A stretch of 64,000 nt of DNA from Cohnella rhizosphaerae (GTDB lineage Bacteria; Bacillota; Bacilli; Paenibacillales; Paenibacillaceae): the NCBI RefSeq assembly GCF_029525575.1, contig NZ_JAPDIA010000008.1, positions 1,674,001-1,738,000 on the forward strand, given 5' to 3'. Made by a program: the position numbers and the translations under genes. Positions 37,213 to 46,661 of this stretch are shown here, piece after piece. The notes under the pieces are model-generated. The model was given only the letters and a program-made list of their open reading frames with translations, had not been told where the DNA came from and did no database searches. Within the stretch, counting starts at the first letter, position 1; the number at the start of each line of letters is the position of its first letter.

Positions 37213-38868
37213 GTCGTCGAACGTCGAGGCAAGCTTCTGCCTGTATTCCTGCGGCGTCAACGAGTAGTATTTCTTAAACACCTTGTTAAAATAATTCGGG
37301 TTCTGATAGCCGAGCCGCAGCGAGACTTCATAGCTTTTCATCGCGGGGTTCGCGAGCAGCGAAGCCGCCAGCTCCATCTTCAAACGGAGCACATAGTCGC
37401 TCAGGTTCTCGCCCGTCTGCAGCTTGAACAATCGCGATACGTGGACCGGGTGCATGTACATAAAATCGGCCAGCGTCTGCAGCGACACGTCCTCCACCAG
37501 ATGCTTCTGGACGAAGCTCTTGATCTTGCCCACGGCGACCTCGCGATCGTCCCGCTCCTCGTTCTCCATGCTCTGGCGGATCATTCGGAACGAATCGAGC
37601 ATCCAGCCCTGCAGAGACGCCGCCGACCGGCTCGGCAGCAGCCCCGCGACATCGGACAGCGCAGGCCCGATCATGTCGGCGAGCGCCCGGCCGTTCTTGT
37701 GGGCGAACGAGGCGTACGAGGCGTACACGCTGAAAAAAACTTCCGTCAGATGCTCCGGCGAGTGGGCCCATCGCTGATTCAATTCGCTCCAGATGCCTGT
37801 CAGCTTTTCCTCGGTCAGCTCCCAATTGCCCGATTCCAGCAGATGCAGCAGCAGGGGCGGTTCGTACAATCGCTGCAGCGAACGGACCGGCTGCTGTTCG
37901 ATCTCGTCAGCCGCTTGCACGAACAGGCCCGTCTGGCTGCCGATTTGTCTGCGAAGCGCCAGAAGCAGGTCGTCGTACAGGCGCTTGACGTCAAGCGGAA
38001 ACTCGCCCCGCTTGCTGATCAATACGGATACCGTCCCGCGCAAATAATGGTCGACGCTCAGCTGCAGCTGGGAGGCCTTGTGCCGGAGCTCCTGCTCCAA
38101 CCCGTCCGCCGTCAGCTCCAAGGCTGCCTCGGGCGTCGCGGTGACGACGAACGCGAGGTATCCGTGTACGCTTTTGCACGACCAGAGCGCGAACCGGTCC
38201 TCGAACCATTCCTCGGCCATATTGACGATCGCATATTCCATCAGGGACAAGCTGTAAAAATCCATTTCCAAAAGCTGCCCCTCCACGCGCACCAGCATCA
38301 ACGAGTACGGGGCGCCCGGCCGCAAATCGATCTTTAACGAGTCCATCCGCTTCTCGAGCCGCTCGGGAGAATATTTGAAGCCCTGCAGCAGCTCGCTGAG
38401 CAGCTCGCCCCGCAGCTTGGGCAGACTCTCCTGAAACGCCTTCGCCACGCGCTCGTGCATCCGGTACTCGTCGCGCTCCCGACGAAGCGCCTCCACCGCC
38501 AGCTCCACCTTGGTTAGTATTTCTTCGTCGCTGGCTGGCTTAAGCAAATAGTCGAACGTCTCGTGCGCCAGCGCCTGCTGGGCATAAGCGAACTCCGCAT
38601 GGCCGGACAGCAGGATAAACTTGATTCTCTTCCACCTTCGCTTCACCTGCGCGAGCAGCTCCATGCCGTCCATGCCCGGCATCCGGATATCGGAAATGAT
38701 GACATCCACCGAATTCGTATTTAAAATCTCCAACGCTTCCTGACCGGAATACGCTTTAAAGACGTTCGCAATGCCGATGTCCGGCCACGGCAACGTCTCC
38801 GCCAGGCTGTCAACGACGCTTGCCTCGTCGTCCACCAGCAGCAATTGAAGCTCTTCCCGGTCGCTCAT
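37195..38868 (-). CDS. AraC-type response regulator (YesN-like)
   Basis: A 557-residue regulator. Receiver motifs are LLLVDDEASVVDSL, VIISDIRMPGMDG with the phospho-Asp, and FDYLLKPASDEE with the Lys. A long middle region follows, then helix-turn-helix motifs LQTLADFMYMHPVHVSRLFKLQTG and RLGYQNPNYFNKVFKKYYS. The start at 38868 is chosen because AAGGAGGG is upstream and the receiver begins at once; the longer open frame overlaps the kinase gene. Its ATG overlaps the kinase stop (ATGA), so the two are co-translated partners controlling the ABC operon downstream. Confidence 0.92.
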   Translation of the reverse strand: MSDREELQLLLVDDEASVVDSLAETLPWPDIGIANVFKAYSGQEALEILNTNSVDVIISDIRMPGMDGMELLAQVKRRWKRIKFILLSGHAEFAYAQQALAHETFDYLLKPASDEEILTKVELAVEALRRERDEYRMHERVAKAFQESLPKLRGELLSELLQGFKYSPERLEKRMDSLKIDLRPGAPYSLMLVRVEGQLLEMDFYSLSLMEYAIVNMAEEWFEDRFALWSCKSVHGYLAFVVTATPEAALELTADGLEQELRHKASQLQLSVDHYLRGTVSVLISKRGEFPLDVKRLYDDLLLALRRQIGSQTGLFVQAADEIEQQPVRSLQRLYEPPLLLHLLESGNWELTEEKLTGIWSELNQRWAHSPEHLTEVFFSVYASYASFAHKNGRALADMIGPALSDVAGLLPSRSAASLQGWMLDSFRMIRQSMENEERDDREVAVGKIKSFVQKHLVEDVSLQTLADFMYMHPVHVSRLFKLQTGENLSDYVLRLKMELAASLLANPAMKSYEVSLRLGYQNPNYFNKVFKKYYSLTPQEYRQKLASTFDDPRTRP

Positions 38869-40569
38869 GCCGAGCCCTCCTTCTCTTCCCATACCAATTC
38901 CGCCCTGAATCCGCCGAGCGGGGACTTCGCGAACGTCAGACCCGAGCGTCCCCCGTACATATAGATCAGACGTTGATGGATGTTCCACAAGCCTGTGCCC
39001 GTATGCTCGTCCATCGGCACCGCGAGCCTCCCTTGCAGCGCGGCCAGCTTCTCACCTGCGACGCCAGGTCCGTTGTCGTCTACCGCGATTCGGTTCACGC
39101 CGCCTCCCTGCTCGCCGCGAACGACGATCAACCCGAACTGGACGCTGTTCTCCACGCCGTGAATGACCGCGTTTTCCACCAAGGGCTGCAGCAGCAGCCT
39201 CGGAATAGGCAAGGCGAGCATCGTCTCCGGGATCTCGATCTCGAAGCGGAACCGTTGAAGCCGCATCGACTGGATGTTCAAATAGTTGCGAATCAGCTTG
39301 AGCTCCTCCCCAAGCGTCGTCGTCTCCTGCTCCTGCCGGGTCGTGTAGCGGTAATATTCGCCGAGATTGAGCGCCATGTCGACGACGGCCTGCTTTTCTC
39401 CCAGGTTGGCCATGTTCTTGATGTAAAAAAAGGCAATTATACAAAAAATGCGGGTTGATCTGCGACTGAAGCTGCTTGAGCGTCGCCTCCTTGGAACGAA
39501 GCGTCTCCTTGTAAACCTTGTCGATCAACTCCTGGATCTGCTTGGCCATCTCGTTGAAGCTGTGGAACAGAAAATCGAACTCGTTGCCTGGCCGCTTGGA
39601 CAGCCGGAACGAGAAGTCGCCGTCCCTCACATGCCGAACGCCGCGCAGCAGCAGGCTGATCGGCCGCTGCACGTTGCGATAGAGCAGCAGCGCGGCCAGC
39701 ACGCTTAACGTCATGAGCAGCGCGATGGAAGCGTATACCAGATTGCGGCTCATGTTGATCGGGGCAAAATACGTCTCAAGCGGCACCATATCCACCAAGT
39801 ACCAGCCGAGCGATGCCGATCGGACATAGTGTACGATATATTTGCCGCCGTTCAGCTTGACGTTGAAACTCCCGCTGCCCGCAAGCGTCTGCCTATCCAG
39901 CTCGGCGGCCGTCTGCTTCACGGCGGCGAAGTCGGCGTTGAAGCCCATGATCGGATCCTCGCCGGGAAAATACAGAAACGGCTCGCGCGCCGCCTGCTGC
40001 TTGAGCGAGACCAGCATGTTTTTCAAGTTCACATCATTGAACTGGACCTCGACCAGCACATTCGGGTGATCGGTCTCCTGGAGGCGCGTGAACAGATTTT
40101 CCTTGATGCCGAAGGTCAGCATATTCTCGTGCGACCATTCGCCGAGCTTCCGCCCATCGATGAGCGCTTGGTTGTATTTGGCCGAATAATCGGTGGAGAT
40201 CGTTTCCTTGGAGTCCTTTAAATAAAAAATGATCTGGTTGCTCCATGCGCTCGTGCTTGTCTGCATGTTCAGCATGTCGACGATTCTCGATTGCCGCTGC
40301 AGCTGCACGCGCAAGTCGTCCCTCGACCGGCCTTCCAAGTACTCTCTGATGCTGTAATCCCGGCTTGTCGTCACGGCGTGCTTCACCAGTTGATCGACCA
40401 TCATGTCCATTTGATTGACGAAAAAGCCCAGCCGGCTGCTGTTCTGGTCCTCGATCGTCCCCCGGACCGTATCGATGCTGACCCGATAGGAATAGCCGTA
40501 CAGCACAATGATCGGGATCAGTAAACATAAGATCAGACCGACGACCTTTCCGAACGTCGTAATTTTCAT
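38865..40569 (-). CDS. Membrane sensor histidine kinase (YesM-like), one frameshift
   Basis: About 567 residues. MKITTFGKVVGLILCLLIPIIVLYG forms the first membrane helix; an extracellular sensor domain follows; a second helix (LVYASIALLMTLSVLAALLL) precedes HAMP (QRPISLLLRGVRHVRDGDFSFRL), the His box INPHFLYNCLF, LVENAVIHGVEN and the ATP lid region DDNGPGVAG. The break lies in an A7 run (39425-39431) right after the His box; one base fewer reads NCLFYIKNMANLGEKQAV. GGAGG before ATG 40569 supports the start. Partner of the regulator at 37195-38868. Confidence 0.9.
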
Positions 40570-40658
40570 CGCTTCCGGCCTCCAGCGTGGTTTAAAGATG
40601 AACTTAATTAAAACAAATCGGGAGATCGCTAGCAATACGCGCCCATTACTTACGAATG

Positions 40659-40687
40659 TTGAGTTACAGTAATATTTATAGTATAAT
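40659..40687 (+). promoter_or_regulatory. Promoter of the flavin monooxygenase gene
   Basis: TTGAGT, a 17-bp spacer and a perfect TATAAT, 28 bp before the start codon. This is a sigma-A type promoter. Confidence 0.75.
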
Positions 40688-40715
40688 GAACTTATCTGGA
40701 AGGGAGCGATCCACC

Positions 40716-41780
40716 ATGTCCGATCTTACGACTTCTAAAATGGAAATAGGAATCAGCACTTTTCTCGAGGCCGCTCCAAGAGACGGCGGCGTCACGCACG
40801 CCGAACGGCTGCGGCAGGCGGTCGAAGAGATTAATCTGGCCGAGCAAGTCGGCCTTGACGTCTATGCGATCGGCGAGCATCACCGCGCGGATTATGCGAG
40901 CTCGGCGCCTGCCGTCATCCTGGCCGCGGCAGCGGCTACGACCAAGCGGATCCGGCTCTCGAGCGCCGTGACCGTATTGTCGTCCGACGACCCGGTTCGC
41001 GTGTATCAGGCGTTCTCGACGCTCGACGGCCTGTCGAACGGCCGGGCTGAGATTATGGCGGGCCGCGGCTCGTTTATCGAATCGTTCCCGCTGTTCGGGT
41101 ACGACTTGAATCACTACGACAGCCTGTTCGACGAGAAGCTGGAGCTGCTGCTCGCAATTCGAGAATCGGAAAAAGTTAACTGGCGCGGCGGCCATCGTCC
41201 CGCCATCAAAAATCTCGGCGTCTACCCGCGCGCCGTCCAGGAGCCGCTGCCCGTATGGATCGGCACCGGCGGCAACCCCGAGTCCGCAGTACGCGCCGGC
41301 ACGCTCGGACTGCCGGTCGTGTTCGCCATCATCGGCGGCATGCCGGAGCGGTTCGCGCCGCTCGTCGCCCTCTACAAGGAAGCGGCCGCCAAGGCCGGAC
41401 ACGACGTGAGCAAGCTGCAGATCGCGACGCATTCGCACGGCTTCATCTCGGATACGACCGAGAAGGCGGCTGATCTGTTCTACCCGTCGACGGCAGCCCA
41501 GATGAACACGATCGGGCGCGAACGCGGCTGGCCGCCGTACACCCGCGACTCGTTCGACGCAGCCCGCAGCCAGCGCGGCGCCCTCTACGTCGGCGATCCC
41601 GAGTACGTCGCCGAGAAGATCGTGCTGCTTCACCGGAATCTTGGGCTGACGCGCTTCCTGCTGCATGCGGACGTGAGCACCCTGCCCCACCGCGAGCTGC
41701 TTCGTACCATCGAGCTGCTCGGCACGAAGGTGGCGCCGATCGTTCACAAGGAGCTGGCCCGCCAAGCGGCGCAAAAATGA
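40716..41780 (+). CDS. LLM-class flavin-dependent monooxygenase
   Basis: A 354-residue luciferase-like (bacterial luciferase/alkanal monooxygenase fold) oxidoreductase. It begins with the strand MEIGISTFLE and continues with AEQVGLDVYAIGEHHRADYASSAPAVILAAAAATTKRIRLSSAV, the typical LLM signature, then FSTLDGLSNGRAEIMAGRGSF and LPVWIGTGGNPESAVRAGTLGLPV. It uses reduced flavin, with an unknown organic substrate. AAGGGAG precedes ATG 40716. Single-gene unit with its own promoter and terminator, divergent from the kinase operon. Confidence 0.9.
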   Translation: MSDLTTSKMEIGISTFLEAAPRDGGVTHAERLRQAVEEINLAEQVGLDVYAIGEHHRADYASSAPAVILAAAAATTKRIRLSSAVTVLSSDDPVRVYQAFSTLDGLSNGRAEIMAGRGSFIESFPLFGYDLNHYDSLFDEKLELLLAIRESEKVNWRGGHRPAIKNLGVYPRAVQEPLPVWIGTGGNPESAVRAGTLGLPVVFAIIGGMPERFAPLVALYKEAAAKAGHDVSKLQIATHSHGFISDTTEKAADLFYPSTAAQMNTIGRERGWPPYTRDSFDAARSQRGALYVGDPEYVAEKIVLLHRNLGLTRFLLHADVSTLPHRELLRTIELLGTKVAPIVHKELARQAAQK

Positions 41781-41818
41781 TCGGCTAGCGCTAAAACGAT
41801 GCTTGAACACAAACGGAG

Positions 41819-41850
41819 ATCGGGCGATAAATGCCCGGTCTTCTTCGTTA
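41819..41850 (+). terminator. Rho-independent terminator after the monooxygenase
   Basis: GATCGGGC / GCCCGGTC with a 7-nt loop (one U-G pair) followed by TTCTTCGTT. Placed 38 bp after the stop codon. Confidence 0.65.
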
Positions 41851-41999
41851 TGCGTTCATTCGCATGTCGAACCAAATAGTTTGACAGTTGTTAGAGAAGA
41901 AAAGGATAATAATAGTACAGATTCATACATAGCGCGGATTTCCCTTCTTTTTCTTATTCTTATTCCCAATCATCATTTTGAAAATGGCGGAGGCCCACC

Positions 42000-43203
42000 A
42001 TGCACAGCATTGCCGATCAAGAATTGCTCACAGCTTATTCCACCGCATTGGAATCAAGTCTTGACATTGAATTCGTAAAGCAAATCAGAAAAGAGTTGCT
42101 GCGCCGCAATATTTTGATCGAAAGACGGGAGGGCAGTATCTTGACTAAAATGCTTGGGAAAGCAGAATTGGATTACGATCAATTGGTGAAGTATTCACTC
42201 GAAGCGATATTTGTGCTTCAACATTGGAAAGTGATCTACGTGAATCAGACCGGATTCAATTTCCTGGGTTTGTCCTACCCGGATGAAATTATTGGCGTCG
42301 ATATTCGGCATTTTTTTGCATCCGGACCATCATGGCGTTTTTATCGAGCAGTTTTCCAATATTAGTAACATAAACAGCGCGCCCGTTGAGCTTTTCGAAC
42401 AAAAAATGATTCGGAACGACGGCGAGTTCATGGATGTCGTTATCGCGGCTGCGCCGTACGTTATGGGCCATGAGACGCTTATTCAACTCAGGGTGCTGGA
42501 CAGCACGACGCGAAAAGCCGCGGAAAAACGCTTGTCCGCTGCCGAGAAATTATCCGCCATCGGGCAAATGGCGGCCGGGATTGCGCACGAGGTTCGAAAC
42601 CCCTTGACGACGGTGAAGGGGTTCGTTCAACTTTTGCAGAAGCAGGTCAGCCACTCCTATTTCGATATTATCGTCGAAGAGCTGGACAATGCCATTAAAA
42701 CGCTCAACAATTTATTGCAAGTCGCAAAACCGGATTTGGACGATGAACCAAGCGTTTCCATCCATTTATGTCCGGAGCTGGATTCTTTAATATTTTTGTT
42801 CCAAGAAAAATTGTACAACATTAAGGTAACCAAAGTTTTCCTCGATCAGGATAAGCAAATTAGCGGCAAGAAAAATTTGTTGTTTAAAGCGTTTTTCAAT
42901 TTGATCAAAAATGCGCTGGAATCGATTGAAGGAAAAGGAGAACTTACGATTGAGCATTTTTACAAAGACGGAGTTATTCATCTCAAATTTAAAGATTCGG
43001 GCGTGGGAATTCCGGAAGAACAAATGAAAATGCTGGGGACGCCCTTTTTTTCAACGAAAAACGACGGAACGGGCATGGGGTTAACGCAAGTATTTACAAC
43101 GATCCATCAGCACGGAGGATCGATTAACGTCACAAGTAAATTAGGCCAAGGTACGACCTTTCATCTTCAACTCCCGGCCAACCATTTATGTTCCGCAAAA
43201 TGA
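42000..43203 (+). CDS. Sda-like domain fused to PAS and histidine kinase, one frameshift
   Basis: About 400 residues, soluble. Residues 1-40 (IADQELLTAYSTALESS... to KELLRRNI) align without gaps to the sporulation inhibitor Sda (LSDELLIESYFKATEMN... to EIKRRSL, from memory), about one third identical. Residues 55-160 look like a PAS domain (YSLEAIFVLQHWKVIYVNQTG). The kinase part has AAGIAHEVRNPLTTVKGFVQLLQ (phospho-His), NLIKNALESIEGKG, KDSGVGIPEE and GTGMGLTQVFTTIHQHGG, the Spo0-phosphorelay kinase style. A T7 run at 42311-42317 breaks the frame in the PAS region; one base fewer reads RHFLHPDHHGVFIEQF. GGAGG precedes the ATG. Base composition is more AT-rich than its neighbours. A role in sporulation timing is likely but inferred. 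Confidence 0.85.
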
Positions 43204-43257
43204 ATGGTACATTAGGCTTGATACCGAATGCCGACAAGCGCGATAAGGAATGATGAA

Positions 43258-44305
43258 ATGAACGACGAACAAGGACGCCCTCCGGTCAAAGCCACAACTT
43301 TAAAGGACATAGCCGAACAAACCGGGTTTACGATCAATACGGTGTCCCGCGCGCTTAAAAATAAAGGGGATATCTCCGCCGCCACCATCAAGCTGATCCG
43401 TCAAAAAAGCCGAGGAGCTCGGTTATATCGGCAACGTCATGGCCAGCTCGCTTCGTTCCGGCACCACGAAGACGATCGCCGTGATCGTCGCGGACGTATC
43501 GAATCCGCATTTTTCCATCGCCGTCAAGGAGATCGAACGAGCCGCGAGAATGCAGGATTATACCACTTTTATTTTGAACGCGTACGAGGACCAGGAGGTC
43601 GAACGCAAGGCGATCCAGACCGCGTTGTCCAAAAACGTGGACGGCATCATCATCTGCCCTTCCCAGGGGAGCGAAAACAATATGGCGTTTCTGGAACGCA
43701 CGGGTACCCCGTTCGTTCTGTTGGGGCGCCATCTGGAAGACGATACGATGGATTATGTCGTAAGCGACGACGAGAAAGGCGGCTACCTCGCGACCAGGCA
43801 CCTGCTCGAGCTCGGACATCGCGACATCCTGTTCCTGAATGCGCATCATTCGATATCGAGCTCGCGCGAGCGGCTGGCCGGCTACAAAAGGGCGATGGCG
43901 GAATCGGGCTTCGCCGTAAAGCCGGAGCTGATCCGCGAAGTCTCCCATTTGACCGGCGGCGTCAAAAACGAGCTAAGCGAAGTCATCAAATCCAGGCTCG
44001 CCTATACCGCGCTTTTCGCTTTTAACGATATGATGGCCTGGGAGTCCATCTACGTGCTGAACAAGCATCATATCCGCGTGCCGGATCAGATCAGCGTCGT
44101 CGGCTTCGACAACATTCAATCCAGGCTGTTCGTTCCCTTCCCGCTCACGAGCGTCAGCAACGCCAAAGGAAAAACCTCCCGAAAAGCGTTTGAAATCTTG
44201 CTGAAAAAAATGCACAAGCAAAGCTCCGGCAAACGCTATCACGAAGTCGTCGATACGCGGCTCGTCGTCCGGGAAAGCACAAGATCGTTGCGCCAGCATG
44301 ATTGA
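43258..44305 (+). CDS. LacI family transcriptional regulator, one frameshift
   Basis: About 348 residues. The helix-turn-helix is TTLKDIAEQTGFTINTVSRALKNKGDIS, followed by TIKLIRQKAEELGYIGN; the ligand domain has TIAVIVADVSNPHFSIAVKEIE, GIIICPS, PFVLLGRHLED, GHRDILFLN and ISVVGFDNIQ. The split is an A6 run at 43403-43408; one base fewer restores it. AAGGA precedes ATG 43258; a start 30 bp upstream is less likely. It is followed by a terminator and then by a sugar operon whose promoter carries a perfect palindrome, its probable operator. Confidence 0.88.
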
Positions 44306-44320
44306 TAGCCAATCTTAATG

Positions 44321-44364
44321 CGTCGGCTCCCCGGGGTCCTTCCCGGGAAGCGGCGCTTTTTTTT
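44321..44364 (+). terminator. Rho-independent terminator after the LacI gene
   Basis: GCGTCGGCTCCCCGGG / CCCGGGAAGCGGCGC stem with small mismatches and an eight-T tail. It separates the regulator from the operon that follows. Confidence 0.85.
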
Positions 44365-44366
44365 GA

Positions 44367-44418
44367 TTGACAGCGATTCCACTCTGCTTTATTGTTTACA
44401 TTATCGTTAATGTTAACG
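44367..44418 (+). promoter_or_regulatory. Promoter and palindromic operator of the sugar operon
   Basis: A consensus -35 TTGACA (44367-44372), 17-bp spacer and -10 TATTGT (44390-44395) are followed by CGTTAATGTTAACG (44405-44418), a perfect 6-bp inverted repeat with a 2-bp centre. Its place over the start of transcription fits repression by the LacI-family protein encoded just upstream. Confidence 0.7.
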
Positions 44419-44465
44419 TTCATGTTCGACTTTACCTACTTACTCAATGAGAGGAGCGACCTTGC

Positions 44466-45369
44466 ATGACGCTTGATTTGAAGCTTGGCATCAATATGGG
44501 CTTCGCGAACAACAAATACCCCGAGCCGCACGTTTGGACCCGCATCGTCGCCGAAGAAATGGGACTCAAATACGTGCAGTTCGTCGCCGATCTGCTAAAC
44601 GTCTACTTGCCGGACGACATCGTTCAGGAGCAGACCGAACAGATTATCGAAAACGCGGACAAATACGGCTTGTCGATCACGAGCAGCTTCCTCAGCTCCT
44701 TCACGCGGGTGAATCACTTCATGCACCCCGATGCCAAGCAGCGGCAGGCCTGGCTCGCCTGGTTCAAAAAAGTTCGCGGCGATCTCCGCGAAGATGGGCG
44801 CCAAGATGACGGGCGGCCATCCCGGCATTCTTACTTTTTCGGACTACGACAGCCCGGCGATCCGCGAAGAACGAACGGCGGAAGGCATCAAGTATTGGCA
44901 GGAACTTAGCTGGTTCTGCAAGGATCTGGGCATGACCTGCATGATCTTCGAACCGATGTCCGTGCCCAGGGAGTTCGCCAATACCGTCGAGGAGACGCGG
45001 GAGCTGCTTGCCCGGCTGAACGACGGCGCGGGTCTTCCCTTCAAGCTATGTCTCGACCCGGGCCATGCGCCGCATCCGAACGACAGGGATCCGTATCGGT
45101 GGATTCGCGAGCTGGGAAGCCTGTCCCCCATCGTCCATCTGCAGCAGACCGAAGCCGGACACAGCCGGCATTGGCCGTTCACGAAGACTTACAACGATAT
45201 CGGCATCATCCATGCGGACAAGGTCATCGAAGCGCTCGAAGCGTCCGGGGCCACGGAAGCGGAACTCATTTTTGAAATTTACCATCGCGAGGCGTGGTCG
45301 TCGGAGTTCAGCATTATCCCCGACCATCAGGAATCGGTCGCCTACTGGCGGCAGTACGTCAAGCAATGA
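44466..45369 (+). CDS. Sugar phosphate isomerase/epimerase (TIM barrel), one frameshift
   Basis: About 300 residues of the AP-endonuclease-2 superfamily, which isomerises or epimerises keto-sugars with a metal ion. Metal-binding motifs seen are CMIFEPMSVPRE, LCLDPGHAP and LIFEIYHREAW. An A6 run at 44766-44771 breaks the frame; one base fewer reads WLAWFKKFAAISAKMGA. First gene of an operon with a PfkB kinase (24-bp gap) and a fucose-isomerase-like protein, so it probably acts on the same sugar or on its phosphate. Confidence 0.85.
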
Positions 45370-45393
45370 CGTCGTAACCGAAGGAGATCAGAC

Positions 45394-46642
45394 ATGGCGG
45401 AAAACAACGGTCCGGCGCCGGCAACGGCGGAGGTGTGGGTATGCGGACATATATCGATCGACGTGATCCCGAAGTTTATGCCGGGAGACTCCGACAGCGG
45501 CCGCCTGGCGCCAGGCGCGCTGATCGAGGTCGGCGAAGCGGCGTTTTGCACCGGCGGCGCCGTCTCCAATACGGGGATCGCGCTTCATCGGCTGGGAACG
45601 CCCGTCCGTTTGATCGGAAAGGTAAGCGACGATATTTTCGGAAGCCTCACGCTTGATCTCCTTCGCGAAGTTCATCCTGCGCTTGCGGAGGGGATCGCCA
45701 GCGTCTCCGGGGAAACCAGCTCCTATACGTTCGTCGTCAACCCGCCGGGCATCGATCGGACCTTCCTGCATTGCCCGGGCACCAACGATACGTTTACGGA
45801 GCGCGATATCGGCTGGGACCAGGCCCCTGCCGCCCGTCACTTTCACTTCGGCTATCCGCCGCTTATGAAGCGGATGTACGACGACGACGGCGATCGGCTG
45901 ACCGGCATCTTGAAGAAGGCGCGGGAGAAAGGGATGACGGTCTCGCTGGACATGGCGATGCCCGGCAAAGGAACGGCGGCTTACCGGGCCGATTGGACCG
46001 GCATATTATCGAGAGCGCTCCCCATCGTCGACGTGTTCCTGCCAAGCCTCGAAGAGATGCTCATGATGGTGAATCGCGAGCTCTACGAGCAATCGGGGCT
46101 GTCGGGGGGACGAGCTCTGCGAATCGATATCCGTGGAGACGGTCCGGACGCTTGCCGGGAGCTTGCTGGCGATGGGCTGCGGCATCGTCGCGCTCAAGCT
46201 TGGCGCTTGCGGCCTATATATGCGAAGCGCCGCGCAATTGCCGAACGGCCTTGCCGAGCGGCTGGCGCCGGTAGCCGGCGACGCATGGAGCGGTCGGGAG
46301 CTGTGGGCGCCCTGCTTCCGGACGGACGTAGCGGGAACGACAGGCGCCGGCGACTGTACGATCGCAGGCTTCATCCAAGGTCTCCTTTTGCAGCTGAGAC
46401 CCGAAGCTGCGATGACGGGCGCGGTTGCGGTCGGCGCCTGCAGCGTGGAGCGGCTGGGCGCGACGGACGGCATCGTCCCCTGGGATCGCGTGCAGGAAAG
46501 GATCCGTTCGGGCTGGGACCGGCTTCCCGTCGGGAGACCGATGGACGGCTGGCGCTGGAACGAACCGGCCGGGGTCTGGATCGGACCGGCAGATCGTCTC
46601 CATGACGTCGAGGCGCAAAGATACGAACATGCTGAGGATTGA
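45394..46642 (+). CDS. PfkB family carbohydrate kinase, one frameshift
   Basis: About 415 residues, somewhat longer than usual for PfkB kinases. N-terminal VCGHISIDVIPKF and AAFCTGGAVSNTGIALHRLGTPVRLIGKVSDDIFG are the substrate-side motifs; the ATP/anion-hole signature is VAGTTGAGDCTIAGFIQGLL, with the catalytic Asp. A G6 run at 46104-46109 breaks the frame; one base fewer reads QSGLSGDELCESISVETV. GGAG precedes the ATG. It would phosphorylate the sugar made by the neighbouring isomerase(s). Confidence 0.87.
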
Positions 46643-46661
46643 ACCAAGGGAGGAACAAGCG

